This document shows positions 46,685-56,879 of a stretch of DNA of 64,000 nt, in pieces. A program made the translations under genes and the position numbers. The stretch comes from Methanohalophilus profundi (GTDB lineage: Archaea; Halobacteriota; Methanosarcinia; Methanosarcinales; Methanosarcinaceae), in assembly GCF_004137855.1 (NCBI RefSeq), contig NZ_QBKB01000002.1, positions 1,437,368-1,501,367 of the forward strand, in the 5' to 3' direction. The number at the start of each line of letters is the position of its first letter. The first letter of the stretch is position 1. The notes beneath the pieces were generated by a model. The model saw only the letters and a list, made by a program, of their open reading frames with translations, was not told the origin of the DNA and searched no databases.

Positions 46685-47857
46685 ATGAACAATATAGTCA
46701 TTGTAAGATACGGCGAACTGTCCCTGAAAAGTCCGGGTGTGCGTAATTTTTTCGAACGTACACTGGTTAATAATCTTAAAGCAATGCTTGAGCAGCAGGC
46801 AGTTTCATATAATGAAGTTATTAGGGACAGGGGGCGTATTTTTATCGAATCCGATGACCCGGCAGCTGCAGAAGTGTGTTCGAATGTTTTCGGGGTGGTA
46901 TCTACCTCTTTTGCCCGTAAGTCGATCCAAATTTGAAATCAGCCGCAGAGGAATGTGCTGCAATCGCTGGTGATTTCATCGCAGAATCCGAATCGTTTGC
47001 AATCCGTCCACGTCGCTCGGGGAATCACTCTTTTACCTCCGCGGATTTAGGAAGGATTTGTGGCGATGCGGTGTATGAGAAACTTGAGTCCCTGGGAAGG
47101 AATCCTTCGGTGAATCTTGATAATCCTGATAAAGAGATATTTGTGGAAATGAGGCAAAACGCCGCTTATGTGTTTACGGGAATTTCCAAAGGTGTGGGTG
47201 GTCTGCCAGTGGGTACTCAGGGTAAAATGGTAGTTCTGGTATCTGGAGGAATAGATTCCCCGGTTGCTGCCTGGTTGCTGATGAGAAGGGGTGTAAAAAT
47301 CATTCCTGTATTCTGCAATAATGCACCCTTTTCTGATGAAGCAACCCGAAAGAAAGCCATCAAATGTGTGAAAGTGCTTAACGAGTGGTCTGCCGGCAAC
47401 CCCATGAAAATGTATGAAGTTCCCAACGGAAAAAATTTACAGGCAATTCAGGACAACTGTTCTCTCAAAAATACCTGTATATTATGCAAGAGGATGATGT
47501 ACAGGATTGCTTTTGAAGTTATGGAAAAAGAAAAAGCATCAGGTATTATTACCGGGTCATCCCTGGGTCAGGTGGCTTCCCAGACAACTTCAACCTGCAT
47601 GCTGAAATTTATGGTCTGGGATTTCCGATATATCATCCCCTCATAAGTTTTGACAAAACTGAAATAATCGATCTGGCCAGAAAAATAGGTACTTTTGATA
47701 TTTCTACTCTGAGTTCTGCAGAGTGTGGAGCAGTTCCTGACGTCCGGAGGTAAGGGCCATGTATGATGCGGTAGTTGAAGAGGAAGCAAAACTGGATGTT
47801 GATAGCCTTATTGACGATTCCCTGGTAAATGCCAAGGTATTGTATGAGTTTGAGTGA
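46685..47857 (+). CDS. thiI: tRNA 4-thiouridine sulfurtransferase ThiI (three frameshifts)
   Basis: About 391 residues after restoring one base at each of three sites, near 46920, 47592 and 47740. THUMP domain residues cover about 60-165. The PP-loop is SGGIDSPVAAWLLM near residue 188 and NNAPFSDE follows. The restored C-terminal part has FPIYHPLISFDKTEII and ECGAVPD. ThiI thiolates U8 of tRNA and supplies sulfur for thiamine. No rhodanese domain is present, as is usual in archaea. Three separate single-base deletions could mean a true pseudogene, but the rest of the sequence shows no decay. Confidence 0.82.
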
Positions 47858-47875
47858 AAATAAGGCTTGAAGGGA

Positions 47876-47947
47876 TGGACCTGGCGGGATTCGAACCCGC
47901 GGCCTTTACGTTGCGAACGTAACGATCTTCCCCTGATCTACAAGCCC
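47876..47947 (-). tRNA. tRNA-Ala (CGC)
   Basis: 72 bases on the minus strand. Acceptor GGGCTTG pairs with CAGGTCC with two G-T pairs. The anticodon stem TTACG/CGTAA encloses the TTCGCAA loop with anticodon CGC. The T arm is GCGGG-TTCGAAT-CCCGC and the discriminator is A. CCA is not encoded. Confidence 0.92.
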
Positions 47948-47969
47948 AAAAAAAGAGTTGTGAAGACCT

Positions 47970-48239
47970 TCAGACAGGTCTTCCTACTTCTTCTACCTGT
48001 ACGCTCTCGACACCTTCGATGGTTGCTATGGCTTCCTCAACAGGCTCGGTTCCGCCTTCCAAGTCGCCTACAAGAACTGTAGCTTTAATGGCCTTGAGGC
48101 CAAATGCAATAGGCTCTTCGACAGTTCCGAAGAGTTCTGAACCTTCAGGCAAAACACCTGCGATCTTTGCTTTGATCTCTTCAAGATCTCTTTCTACGCC
48201 ATCGGGCATTATTTTAATAGTAGCTGCAACATCTCCCAT
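47970..48239 (-). CDS. Translation elongation factor 1-beta (aEF-1 beta)
   Basis: 89 residues, the guanine nucleotide exchange factor for aEF-1 alpha. The small alpha/beta sandwich is visible: VAATIKIMPDG at the start, a central EEPIAFGLKAIKATVLV segment and VESVQVEEVGR at the end. The length is typical. It follows a zinc-ribbon gene by 9 bases, a pairing common in euryarchaea, and tRNA-Ala lies 22 bases downstream. Confidence 0.93.
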   Translation of the reverse strand: MGDVAATIKIMPDGVERDLEEIKAKIAGVLPEGSELFGTVEEPIAFGLKAIKATVLVGDLEGGTEPVEEAIATIEGVESVQVEEVGRPV

Positions 48240-48248
48240 ATTTACACC

Positions 48249-48413
48249 TCATGGACCCATGAATCCACATTTAGGACAGACGTAATTGTTACTCTGCTGT
48301 CTGCATTTTATGCATCTTCCAAGTTCGGTGTCACATTCGGGGCATGCAAAATGTGCAAAACCCTTGTCCGAAAGGTGTACACCGCAGGAGGTACAGTAAT
48401 TGACCTTCTCCAT
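48249..48413 (-). CDS. Zinc-ribbon RNA-binding-type protein (COG2888-like)
   Basis: 54 residues from ATG 48413, with GGAG seven bases upstream; longer readings lack a site. Four CxxC pairs give two zinc sites: CTSC, CPEC, CIKC and CPKC. The family is conserved next to aEF-1 beta in euryarchaea and is thought to bind RNA, which fits its place beside translation genes. Confidence 0.85.
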   Translation of the reverse strand: MEKVNYCTSCGVHLSDKGFAHFACPECDTELGRCIKCRQQSNNYVCPKCGFMGP

Positions 48414-48478
48414 TGTATTTCTCCTTATTGTGATTTTACTATAAGTATGACGGATTGAGTACATAATCCGTATATAAT

Positions 48479-49108
48479 TTAAAATTTCCCCCTGATGTAG
48501 GTACTTGTGTCTCTGTTTCCCATAATAGTCTCTGTTATTCTGGAAAAATAGTTGCCATTTACAATAGTGCAATTCATTTCATGTTGTTTAAGGTAGTGTG
48601 GAAGATAGGAATCCACACAACACTGTCCCATTCTTATGATGTCAGAAGCGGTAATTTCCCGTAATAATTTTCCCTGTTGCAGGATTCCGTCCACATCTGT
48701 TACTTTAATATATTCTGCTCCTGTCATTTGGGCAAATTTTGCACCTATTGTGTCGGATGTGACCTTCCACGAATGAGGCAGGTCGTCGCTATCTGTAAGA
48801 ATCCTGTAGGGTAGCATAATTCGTACCCCTTCAAAAGGTCTGAGGGTAGCAGTTGTTTCAATTTTCGTTTTTTCCCTGAGGTATATGCCGTACTGTTCCA
48901 TGGATAGGATCGCCAGCCAGTGAGAGGTATCATCATCAAAACCTGTTGTCTTTTCCATGTCCCTTATTCTATCTGCAAAGGGTCCTCCGCCGGGAACCAC
49001 GAGCAACTGTACTTTTTTATCCTTTGCCCAGCTTTTCAGTGACAGCAGTAATTCAGGCCCCTGTTTTATCAGGCTCCCACCCAGTTTTAATACAACTTTT
49101 TCTTTCAT
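48479..49108 (-). CDS. mfnE: Methanofuran synthesis kinase MfnE
   Basis: 209 residues of the amino acid kinase fold. LKLGGSL at residues 8-14 is the phosphate loop, [11 protein letters not shown] near 38 the substrate loop, and VTDVDGI near 140 the nucleotide site. In the methanofuran pathway MfnE phosphorylates the aminomethyl-furan phosphate to the diphosphate. Its place after mfnD and mfnF, 13 bases from mfnF, supports this identity. Confidence 0.87.
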   Translation of the reverse strand: MKEKVVLKLGGSLIKQGPELLLSLKSWAKDKKVQLLVVPGGGPFADRIRDMEKTTGFDDDTSHWLAILSMEQYGIYLREKTKIETTATLRPFEGVRIMLPYRILTDSDDLPHSWKVTSDTIGAKFAQMTGAEYIKVTDVDGILQQGKLLREITASDIIRMGQCCVDSYLPHYLKQHEMNCTIVNGNYFSRITETIMGNRDTSTYIRGKF

Positions 49109-49121
49109 GTTTTGTTCAGTT

Positions 49122-50081
49122 TCACTCCAGCAGATTGGCTACAGCATAGGCGGGGAATACCTTTGATATATCCTGGCTCCATTTGTCTGCCAGTGAAATA
49201 CATTCAATGCCCAGTTCTTCACATGAGTTTTGATCAAATTCACCAAGTCCTGCTGCCAGGACGGTATTTATGTCGTGTTTGTGACAAAGTTCGGAGATCG
49301 CTTCTGCGAGCCTTTCTTTCTGTCTATTCTTGACAGCCACTGCTATCTTTCTGACATCTGCCATGTCAATTTCATTCAGGTCTGCGCAGACAACCCTTGC
49401 AAGTCTTCTGGCAGCCTCTTTTTCTGATTTGCCATGCCCATCAGCAGTTTCACATGTGTATGCATCTTCATCGATATCGGACAGGAGGAGGTAAGCATCC
49501 GCGCTTGTGGCAAAGAGCTCAGAGGCGACTAGGCAATTCCCCGGACTTATCGCTACACTGTCCAGCAGGGCTGCTATATTTGTTCTCAGGATTCCCTGAT
49601 ACAATAATTCGCTGTTTGCAAGACGTTGTGTATCGGTATTGTGTGCAACTACTTTCCCGTTTTTGACAGGGATTATGTCACTAGTAGTACTGCCCATATC
49701 CACAAAAAGGCAATTTTCCATTTTCCTGGCAATAAAACTTGCAGAAGCCATCCAGTTTGCTGCGGCAAGGGAGGCGGGATTTTGTGCATGTTTTACAAAA
49801 TTGCCTCTTTGGTCCAGAAAATCAATTTCACAGTCAAAACTGTCTCTTACAATATCCATAATGCCAGTAACCCCTGAGGCTTTGTCTTCGTAACAATCTG
49901 CAAGTTCTCCGGTCATCACAACGCCTACATGAGATGGATTGTGCTTTTCTGAGATATTTTTCAGAACCGTTGGAAGTTTTGTTTCTCTCCAGAGGGGTAC
50001 ATAATAAAGTTCACAGACAGCGCCGTCTGAGGAGGCTATTTTTGTATTTGCCCCTCCAATATCTATACCGAGTTTTTTCAT
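49122..50081 (-). CDS. mfnF: Methanofuran synthesis coupling enzyme MfnF
   Basis: 319 residues of the hydantoinase/ASKHA fold, earlier called the tetrahydromethanopterin-linked C1 transfer pathway protein. GIDIGGANTKIA at residues 5-16 and VDMGSTTSDIIP near 127 are the two phosphate loops, and AAGLGEF near 280 is the third. MfnF joins the furan moiety to gamma-glutamyltyramine. The start overlaps the mfnD stop by 4 bases. Confidence 0.87.
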   Translation of the reverse strand: MKKLGIDIGGANTKIASSDGAVCELYYVPLWRETKLPTVLKNISEKHNPSHVGVVMTGELADCYEDKASGVTGIMDIVRDSFDCEIDFLDQRGNFVKHAQNPASLAAANWMASASFIARKMENCLFVDMGSTTSDIIPVKNGKVVAHNTDTQRLANSELLYQGILRTNIAALLDSVAISPGNCLVASELFATSADAYLLLSDIDEDAYTCETADGHGKSEKEAARRLARVVCADLNEIDMADVRKIAVAVKNRQKERLAEAISELCHKHDINTVLAAGLGEFDQNSCEELGIECISLADKWSQDISKVFPAYAVANLLE

Positions 50082-51001
50082 AAAAGGTCCTCCTTTCGGA
50101 ATTCATAATTGCCGGTAATATGTACTGTTGATGGTAAGTTCTCTTCCAGGGCACCAATCAACAATTCTCCGATTTGGGGTTTGATTATTTTGCAGATGCC
50201 CACAAGCGAAGTGGTTGGCCTGGGATTTATGTCTATTACATAGGGCCTGTCACCCATTACAATATCAACACCTGTGTACCCCCTGCATCCAAGCGCCCGT
50301 ACCGCCCGTTTTGCAGTATCGATAATCAGTTCCCTATCAGGTGTCTCATAGGGGGTTATTCCTCCCCTGTAATCGATGGTGGTTTTATTCTCTCTTCCTG
50401 TAATTTCTATGTACTGGCGATTGATTGTCAGGGGAAGGGGCGCATCGGCACAGACAAGACTCACACTCAGGTGTTCTCCTTCGACATATTCGGTTACGAC
50501 CATGTCCTGGGATATTGAAGGATTGGATGTAATGATCGTATTTTCCGCAGCACATCCATATCGTGGCTTGACCACATAATTGGTATCTTTTTTGAGCTCT
50601 TCTACCGTTTCAACAAGTTGAGGGGCAGGTATTCCTTTGTTTTCAAGAATTTTTCCGCACTTGAATTTATCCGCACACTCCCGGATAACTGCCGGTGACG
50701 ATCCCATATTTGAGGTATGTTCTTCTATTTCTTCCACAAGCCCCGCAAGCAGATCATCCGGGGCAATTATCAGTGCAGCATCACATTTTTTGGCCTCGGT
50801 CTGTAAAATCGTCTTTATATTTCCTTCGTCACAATATACAGGTGTGCCGACCTGAATTTCGGTTGCAGATGTCGTATATTTAATTTCATGATGGCCTGCG
50901 TCAAAGCTTTCTGCAAGGCTTTTTAGCATGGCTTTACCCTCAAGCAGGAAGGTACCTCCCATTCCCGTACTTGTGGCATATTCGCAAATTAGGATGTTCA
51001 T
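50078..51001 (-). CDS. mfnD: Tyramine-glutamate ligase MfnD
   Basis: 307-residue ATP-grasp enzyme that links glutamate to tyramine in methanofuran synthesis. NYVVKPRYGCAAENT near residue 145 is the ATP lid and lysine, EYVEGEHLSVSLV near 170 the hinge, and DINPRPTTSLVG near 269 the metal-binding end. It is the first gene of the mfnD-mfnF-mfnE operon, with probable leaderless transcription from a TATA box 25 bases upstream. Confidence 0.88.
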   Translation of the reverse strand: MNILICEYATSTGMGGTFLLEGKAMLKSLAESFDAGHHEIKYTTSATEIQVGTPVYCDEGNIKTILQTEAKKCDAALIIAPDDLLAGLVEEIEEHTSNMGSSPAVIRECADKFKCGKILENKGIPAPQLVETVEELKKDTNYVVKPRYGCAAENTIITSNPSISQDMVVTEYVEGEHLSVSLVCADAPLPLTINRQYIEITGRENKTTIDYRGGITPYETPDRELIIDTAKRAVRALGCRGYTGVDIVMGDRPYVIDINPRPTTSLVGICKIIKPQIGELLIGALEENLPSTVHITGNYEFRKEDLL

Positions 51002-51020
51002 ATTTCGAGAAATGTTTTAT

Positions 51021-51030
51021 TTAATATATG
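51021..51030 (-). promoter_or_regulatory. TATA box of the mfn operon
   Basis: On the minus strand CATATATTAA is centred about 25 bases before the mfnD ATG at 51001. No ribosome site precedes that ATG. Confidence 0.5.
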
Positions 51031-51057
51031 CTTTGGGTTTATATCGGGGAGACAATA

Positions 51058-51066
51058 AATATATAC
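51058..51066 (+). promoter_or_regulatory. TATA box of the small membrane protein gene
   Basis: AATATATAC about 45 bases before the ATG at 51107. Together with the minus-strand box at 51021-51030 it makes a compact divergent promoter. Confidence 0.5.
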
Positions 51067-51106
51067 TATCAGGACCTCTTTTTTGCAGAGAGGGATGGAT
51101 TTGGAA

Positions 51107-51508
51107 ATGTCAGAAAATCCTTTTATTCAGGCACTGTTAATATCTTTTGCAATGGCAATTTTCATGGTTGGTATGGCCATGGGTATAATGCAAATAGTAA
51201 CCACCGGTTCAAACCCCGTACCTTATGCCATTATACTTTTGGTATTCGCCATAATCTTCATTCTTGGCTCTGTTTTCTTTGAAAAGAGAGGGGCTGACGA
51301 ATTGGGATCAATTGCTGGTGCAGCACTTGTTTCCTCGGTAAGTACCTTTTCAATCATCTCTTTTCTGGGAGGACTGAGTTTTGCTTTTAATGATGGTCTT
51401 TTTTCCATAGGATGGAATAGACTAGTTTCCGCACTGGCGATTTGTATGATTGTTAGTATGCTGGTTGTCAAGTTCTTCTCTTACAGGATCCAGAACCAGT
51501 ATTCCTGA
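51107..51508 (+). CDS. Small membrane protein of unknown function
   Basis: 133 residues with four hydrophobic helices, at about 6-32, 38-58, 68-95 and 107-125 (for example YAIILLVFAIIFILGSVFF). A short charged loop (EKRGADELG) lies after helix 2. ATG 51107 is preferred; ATG 51095 is possible. I do not recognise a family. It is divergent from the mfn operon and may be carried with either neighbour. Confidence 0.65.
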   Translation: MSENPFIQALLISFAMAIFMVGMAMGIMQIVTTGSNPVPYAIILLVFAIIFILGSVFFEKRGADELGSIAGAALVSSVSTFSIISFLGGLSFAFNDGLFSIGWNRLVSALAICMIVSMLVVKFFSYRIQNQYS

Positions 51509-51570
51509 TTAGATGCCCACCATCCGCAAACTATTTATAGAACATCATACAATCCAATTCATTGCAATTT

Positions 51571-51580
51571 CTATTATAAG
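51571..51580 (+). promoter_or_regulatory. TATA box of the grpE-dnaK heat-shock unit
   Basis: CTATTATAAG lies about 30-40 bases before the grpE starts. The 98-base spacer holds a second TATA-like stretch (CTATTTATAG) near 51531. No palindromic heat-shock operator (CIRCE type) was seen. Confidence 0.45.
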
Positions 51581-51615
51581 TTGGACCGCTCAATACACAG
51601 GCGGAGATGTCAGTG

Positions 51616-52158
51616 ATGGTAGGTAAAGATAAACAAGAAGATGATAACTCCTCAGACGCGGGATATTCTCCTGAAGAGCTGGAACAGCTGGTTCAGGAAA
51701 AGGATGCGGAAATTGCATCCCTGAAGGAAGACCTTTTGCGTAAGAGAGCAGAATTTGATAATTTCCGTAAACGTACCCGCAAGGAGCAGGAAGAATTCCG
51801 CAATTTTGCGGTGGAAAACCTAATGGTGGAATTGCTTGATGTCTATGATAACTTCGAAAGGGCCATAGAATCCGCTCACAATACCGATGATGTGAACTCG
51901 GTGGTCGAAGGGGTAGAAATGGTATTCAAGCAATTTGTATCGATCCTGGAAAAACAAGGTCTCAAAAGGATTGAATGTGAAGGTGAGGAATTTGACCCAT
52001 CCGAACATGAAGCCATGATGCACGTTGAACATGCGGATCATCCTGACAATACTATCATTGATGTTTGTAAGCCTGGGTACAAGTTAAATTCCAGGATAAT
52101 CCGGCCCGCTATGGTGGCGGTGTCCAAAAATACTTCTTCTGACAAAGAGGAGAAGTAA
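51616..52158 (+). CDS. grpE: Nucleotide exchange factor GrpE
   Basis: About 180 residues; releases ADP from DnaK. A long acidic coiled coil covers residues 20-90 (EELEQLVQEKDAEIASLKED). It contains the family-typical AEFDNFRKRTRKEQ. The beta domain near the C-terminus has GVEMVFKQF and the NSRIIRPAMV end motif. ATG 51616 has better ribosome-site spacing (GGCGGAG) than ATG 51607. It is the first gene of grpE-dnaK-dnaJ, a set archaea obtained from bacteria. Confidence 0.92.
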   Translation: MVGKDKQEDDNSSDAGYSPEELEQLVQEKDAEIASLKEDLLRKRAEFDNFRKRTRKEQEEFRNFAVENLMVELLDVYDNFERAIESAHNTDDVNSVVEGVEMVFKQFVSILEKQGLKRIECEGEEFDPSEHEAMMHVEHADHPDNTIIDVCKPGYKLNSRIIRPAMVAVSKNTSSDKEEK

Positions 52159-52227
52159 AGTTCATTGAAATGAATCGATAAGAAATATCAACTATAAATC
52201 TGATAATATTACAAAGAGGTAATCTAT

Positions 52228-54103
52228 ATGGGTAAAATACTTGGAATTGATCTGGGAACTACAAATTCCTGTATGGCAGTGATTGAAGGTGGCGAACCAA
52301 CTGTATTACCGAATGCAGAAGGTAGCAGGACGACCCCCTCTGTTGTGGGATTCTCAAAGAAGGGAGAAAAACTTGTGGGCCAGGTAGCCAAAAGACAGAT
52401 GGTGGCAAATCCGGACAATACGGTAAGCTCAATCAAACGTCATATTGGTGAAGGGGACTATCAGGTAACTCTCAATGGCAAGGAATATACTCCACAGGAA
52501 ATTCTGCAATGATACTGCGCAAACTCAAGGAAGATGCAGAAAATTACCTTGGTGAAACAATTACAGATACTGTAATCACAGTACCTGCTTATTTCAACGA
52601 CTCCCAGAGACAGGCTACAAAGGATGCCGGTAAGATCGCAGGGCTTGAAGTTAAGAGGATCATAAATGAGCCCACAGCAGCTTCTCTGGCATATGGATTG
52701 GACAAGGAAACCGGTGACCACAAGATCCTTGTTTACGATCTCGGAGGCGGTACATTTGATGTGTCCATCCTTGAGTTGGGAGATGGGGTTTTTGAAGTAC
52801 TATCCACAAGTGGTGATACCCATCTTGGAGGAGATGACTTCGATGACAGGATTGTCAACCACATCATAAGCGAATTCAAAAAGGAAGAAGGTATCGATCT
52901 ATCCGGTGACAAGGCAGCAATGCAGAGGTTCAAGGATGCCGCGGAGAAGGCCAAGATTGAATTATCCGGTGTAGGTACCACAAACATCAACCTTCCTTTC
53001 ATTACAGCTGATTCTAACGGCCAGCCAAAACATGTCGACATAGATATTACAAGGGCACAGTTCGAAAAGATGACCGAAGATCTGATTGACAAGACCCTCC
53101 AATCCATGAAAAAAGCTCTCAGTGATGCAAACCTTAAAACTTCAGATATCGAAAAGATCCTGCTAATTGGTGGTTCTACCAGGATGCCTGCAGTTGTCAG
53201 GACTGTGAAAGAATTCATCGGTAAGGATCCGTACAAGAATATCAATCCTGATGAAGCGGTTGCTGTGGGTGCTGCCATACAGGCCGGTGTAATGGGAGGA
53301 GAAGTTGAAGATGTATTGCTGCTGGATGTCATTCCTCTGACCCTTGGTATCGAAACAATGGGTGGGGTCGCACGCCCTTGATTGAGAGAAATACCACAAT
53401 TCCTACACGTAAGAGTCAGGTGTTCTCGACAGCTGCGGATAACCAGAGTTCTGTGGAAATTCACGTATTGCAGGGTGAAAGAGGCGTTGCTTCTGCTAAC
53501 AAGAGTCTGGGGCGCTTTATCCTTGATGGTATACCACCTGCACCGCGGGGAATGCCACAGATTGAAGTAACCTTCGATATAGATGCCAATGGTATCCTCA
53601 ATGTTTCTGCAGAGGATAAGGGAACTGGTAAAGAGCAGTCTATAACCATCCAGAAGCCAGGAGGTCTCTCTGATGAGGAGATCGACCAGATGGTCAAGGA
53701 TGCAGAGGCACATGCTGAAGAGGATAAGGCAAAGAAAGAAGAGGTTGAAGCAAGGAATAATGCACAAACCCTGGTAAGTTCTGCCGAGAAGGCTATCAAG
53801 GAAGCAGGAGACATTGCTTCTGATGAGCAGAAATCCAAGGTAGAATCCGCGATTTCAGATCTCAATACTGCTCTTGAAGGCAGTGACATTGAAGCAATCA
53901 AGAGTAAAACCGAGGCTCTGCAGGAAGCAATGTATGAAATCTCTGCCCTTCTCTACCAGAAGGCACAGGAAGAGGCTGAGGCTTCCGGACAGGCCGCAGG
54001 CGGAGAAGGTGCTTCTACATCTGATGCTGAAGGTGGATCAGATGAAGATGTTGTCGATGCTGACTTTGAAGAAGTAGACAACAACAACAACAACAACAAA
54101 TAA
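52228..54103 (+). CDS. dnaK: Chaperone DnaK (Hsp70) (two frameshifts)
   Basis: About 625 residues after restoring one base near 52503 (ATTCTGCA to ATTTCTGCA) and one near 53372 (GCACG to GCAACG). ATPase motifs [31 protein letters not shown] and [11 protein letters not shown] are in order. The substrate domain opens near residue 385 and the lid is helical. The tail has ADFEEVD followed by six Asn, coded by six AAC repeats, and Lys. The breaks are in short homopolymers of an otherwise intact gene. Confidence 0.92.
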
Positions 54104-54113
54104 TTTAAACCAG

Positions 54114-54138
54114 TGCAGGGAAGCCCCCTGCAATTTTT
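54114..54138 (+). terminator. Intrinsic terminator between dnaK and dnaJ
   Basis: TGCAGGG, loop AAGCC, CCCTGCA and then ATTTTTA. A 7-bp stem with a T-run ten bases after the dnaK stop. It may reduce read-through so that dnaJ is expressed less than dnaK. Confidence 0.75.
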
Positions 54139-54172
54139 ATTTAATTAATTACAAAAGATTCACGGGTTTTCT

Positions 54173-55372
54173 ATGTCTACCAAGCGAGATTATTACGAAA
54201 TACTGGGTGTTTCCAAGGATGCATCAGCTAGCGAGATTAAGAAAGCGTATCGCAAGCTTGCAATGAAACATCATCCGGACAAGAATGAGGAATCGGATGC
54301 GGAGGAAAAGTTCAAGGAGATATCCGAGGCCTATGCTGTCCTTTCCGATGAGGGAAAGAGGGCTCAATATGATCGCTTTGGACACTCGGGAATCGATGAC
54401 CAGTATTCTGAAGAGGATATCTTCCGTTCAGCTGATTTCGGTGGTTTTGAAGACATCCTGGAACATATCTTTGGTGGAGGTTTCGGTGGTTTTGGCGGAG
54501 GCTTTGGTGGCTTTGGTGGCTCAGGCCGAACCCAACAGGGCCCTCGCAGAGGTTCTGACCTGAGATATGACATGGATATTACCCTCAAACAGGCTGCATT
54601 CGGAGATAAGGTTAACATCGATGTTCCACGGGCCCATAAATGTGACACCTGTGGTGGGACAGGAGCCAAACCCGGCACAGAACCAGTCAACTGTTCTAAC
54701 TGTGGTGGTAGTGGACAGGTAACCCATGCCCGCCGCACTCCCCTTGGTAACTTTATGACAGCTACCACCTGTGACAAATGCCACGGCAGGGGCCAGATTA
54801 TTGAATCACCTTGTGAAACCTGCAAGGGTACCGGTAAAGTCAGAAAAACAAAAACTATCGAGGTAACCATCCCCAAAGGTGTGGAAACCGGTCTGCGTTT
54901 GAAAATGTCCGGGGAAGGCGAAGCCGGAAGTCCAGGTGCCCCTCCCGGGGATCTTTACATTGTACTTCATGTAAAACCCCATGAACACTTTGAAAGAATG
55001 GGTGACGACATCGTATGCGAAATCCCTATCTCTTTTGCACAGGCTGCTCTGGGTGACAGCATACAGGTTCCCACTCTTTACGGGGATGTAAAGATGAATA
55101 TAAAACCCGGCACCCAGACCCATTCAGTATTGCGTCTTAAAGGCAAGGGGATGCCTCATCTGCATGGGCATGGACAGGGTGATCAGCTCGTAAAAGTTAT
55201 CGTACAGACCCCTACAAAGCTCAATGAGGAACAGAAAAAGCTCCTCAAGGAATTTGACAGTCTGGGTGGAGGATCCGCCGGCTCAGGCAAAGGTGGTGTT
55301 TTTGATAAATTCAAAAATGCTTTTGAATCTGTAATCTCCCCTGATGACTCTCCAGGCGATTCTCCTGCCTGA
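54173..55372 (+). CDS. dnaJ: Chaperone DnaJ (Hsp40), type I
   Basis: 399 residues. The J domain covers residues 1-70, with HHPDKN holding the HPD that stimulates DnaK. A Gly/Phe-rich linker at about 100-125 has repeated GGFGG units. The zinc-binding region at about 150-230 has four repeats (CDTCGG, CSNCGG, CDKCHG, CETCKG). A C-terminal beta domain follows ([13 protein letters not shown]). The N-terminal and zinc motifs are complete and the frame is intact. Confidence 0.94.
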   Translation: MSTKRDYYEILGVSKDASASEIKKAYRKLAMKHHPDKNEESDAEEKFKEISEAYAVLSDEGKRAQYDRFGHSGIDDQYSEEDIFRSADFGGFEDILEHIFGGGFGGFGGGFGGFGGSGRTQQGPRRGSDLRYDMDITLKQAAFGDKVNIDVPRAHKCDTCGGTGAKPGTEPVNCSNCGGSGQVTHARRTPLGNFMTATTCDKCHGRGQIIESPCETCKGTGKVRKTKTIEVTIPKGVETGLRLKMSGEGEAGSPGAPPGDLYIVLHVKPHEHFERMGDDIVCEIPISFAQAALGDSIQVPTLYGDVKMNIKPGTQTHSVLRLKGKGMPHLHGHGQGDQLVKVIVQTPTKLNEEQKKLLKEFDSLGGGSAGSGKGGVFDKFKNAFESVISPDDSPGDSPA

Positions 55373-55464
55373 TTTTCTTTTTTTCAGTAAGCTTTAACAA
55401 CAATAGCATATATTATCGCTCAATCCAGTTTATTGTTGTATGTTAATTGGATAGAGGTGCCTTT

Positions 55465-56799
55465 ATGAAAATCATTGTCATAGGTGCAGGTGAAGTTGGG
55501 TATCATATAGCTAAATCACTGTACCTGGAAAATGATCTTGTTATCATTGATGAAGATGAAGATGCTTGCCTGAGGGTCGATGAATTCGATGTTCAGGTTA
55601 TTCAGGGCAACGGAGCAAACGCTGCAATTCTTGAAAAAGTTTTGATCGGTGCAGATCTCCTTGTGGCTGTAACCGGTGATGATGAAGTAAACATAGTTTC
55701 ATGTATGGCTGCTAAATTGATAAAACAGTCCAATAAGAATTTCAAGACCATGGCAAGGGTCAGTAATCCTGATTATATAGATAGGCCGGTAGCCAAACGT
55801 ACACAGGTTGGTATTGATGTAATGGTGTGTCCCGAACTTGCCCTTGCATCTGAAGTTGCTGACATTTTATCAATTCCTTCTGCTATCGATTCTGAATCCT
55901 TTGCAGATGGAAAAGTAAAAATGATGGAGTTTGTTGTAAAGGACAATAGTAATATTGCAGGCAAACATCTTCGAGATGTAGATTTGCTCGATTGCTGTAT
56001 CGTAAGTGCTCTTTTCAGAGGTTCGCAACTGATCATTCCTCATGGTGAAGATATTATTCAGGCCGGCGACCACATCGTAATTATTGGTAAAACAGAAGCA
56101 ATGAAGGACATTTCTTCCTTTTTTGGCGAGATTAATAAATCACGCAGCCGTGTGATGATAATCGGAGGGGGTGTAGTCGGGTTTTACCTGGCACAGCTGC
56201 TTGAAAATACCCGTTTGAACGTAAAGATTATTGAAAAGGGTCGCCACAGGTCTGAAATGGTAGCCGATAATCTTCAAAAGGCACTTGTTTTGCGTGGGGA
56301 CGGTTCCGACCTGAATCTTCTAAAGGAAGAAGGTGTCGGTGAAATGGACGTAGTTATCTCTGTCACAGACAGTGATGAAAAGAATTTATTGTGTTCGCTA
56401 ATGGCCAAACAGCTGGGGGCAAAGAAGGTAATTGTCAGAGCTGATCACTTTGATTATGTGCCACTTTTCGAAATGGTAGGTGTAGACCGTGCTGTCAGTC
56501 CCAGGGAAGCCACGGTTAATGAAGTACTCAAACTTACTATGGGAACGGGAATCGAAGCCCTGACAACCATTGAAGGTGAAAAGGCAGAAATTATTGAATA
56601 TACCGTATCTAGCAAATCAAGAGTTACAGGAAAGCTTCTAAAAGATATGAATTTCCCGGATGATTCACTCGTAAGCATGGTCGTACATGGAGGAGTTACT
56701 ATTATTCCCAGAGGTAACTACAGGATAAGGGAGGGGGATCACCTGCTTGTATTTTCCCTGCCCACGGCACATCAGGCCGTAGAAAAACTGTTCAAGTAA
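55465..56799 (+). CDS. trkA: Trk potassium uptake regulator TrkA
   Basis: 444 residues with two full RCK units. Rossmann motif IVIGAGEVGYHIAKSL lies at residues 4-19 and a second IIGGGVVGFYLAQLLE near 233. Each is followed by a TrkA-C domain (residues about 140-215 and 365-440). It binds NAD(H) and gates the TrkH/KtrB channel, which is not encoded in this window. ATG 55465 is used because GAGGTG lies eight bases upstream. A TATA box (CATATATTATC) lies near 55408. Confidence 0.92.
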   Translation: MKIIVIGAGEVGYHIAKSLYLENDLVIIDEDEDACLRVDEFDVQVIQGNGANAAILEKVLIGADLLVAVTGDDEVNIVSCMAAKLIKQSNKNFKTMARVSNPDYIDRPVAKRTQVGIDVMVCPELALASEVADILSIPSAIDSESFADGKVKMMEFVVKDNSNIAGKHLRDVDLLDCCIVSALFRGSQLIIPHGEDIIQAGDHIVIIGKTEAMKDISSFFGEINKSRSRVMIIGGGVVGFYLAQLLENTRLNVKIIEKGRHRSEMVADNLQKALVLRGDGSDLNLLKEEGVGEMDVVISVTDSDEKNLLCSLMAKQLGAKKVIVRADHFDYVPLFEMVGVDRAVSPREATVNEVLKLTMGTGIEALTTIEGEKAEIIEYTVSSKSRVTGKLLKDMNFPDDSLVSMVVHGGVTIIPRGNYRIREGDHLLVFSLPTAHQAVEKLFK

Positions 56800-56879
56800 G
56801 GGTAAATTTCTGTGTCCATACCCGGTGACTGGAGGATAGAGAAGCCGAAAACTCCTGAATTCTGGAAAAATAAAAATAA

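Noticed and set aside
52228-54103. Three separate dnaK genes or a programmed frameshift in dnaK
   Set aside because: The pieces align end to end as one Hsp70 and each break needs a single base in a short run. No slippery site with a stimulatory structure was seen.
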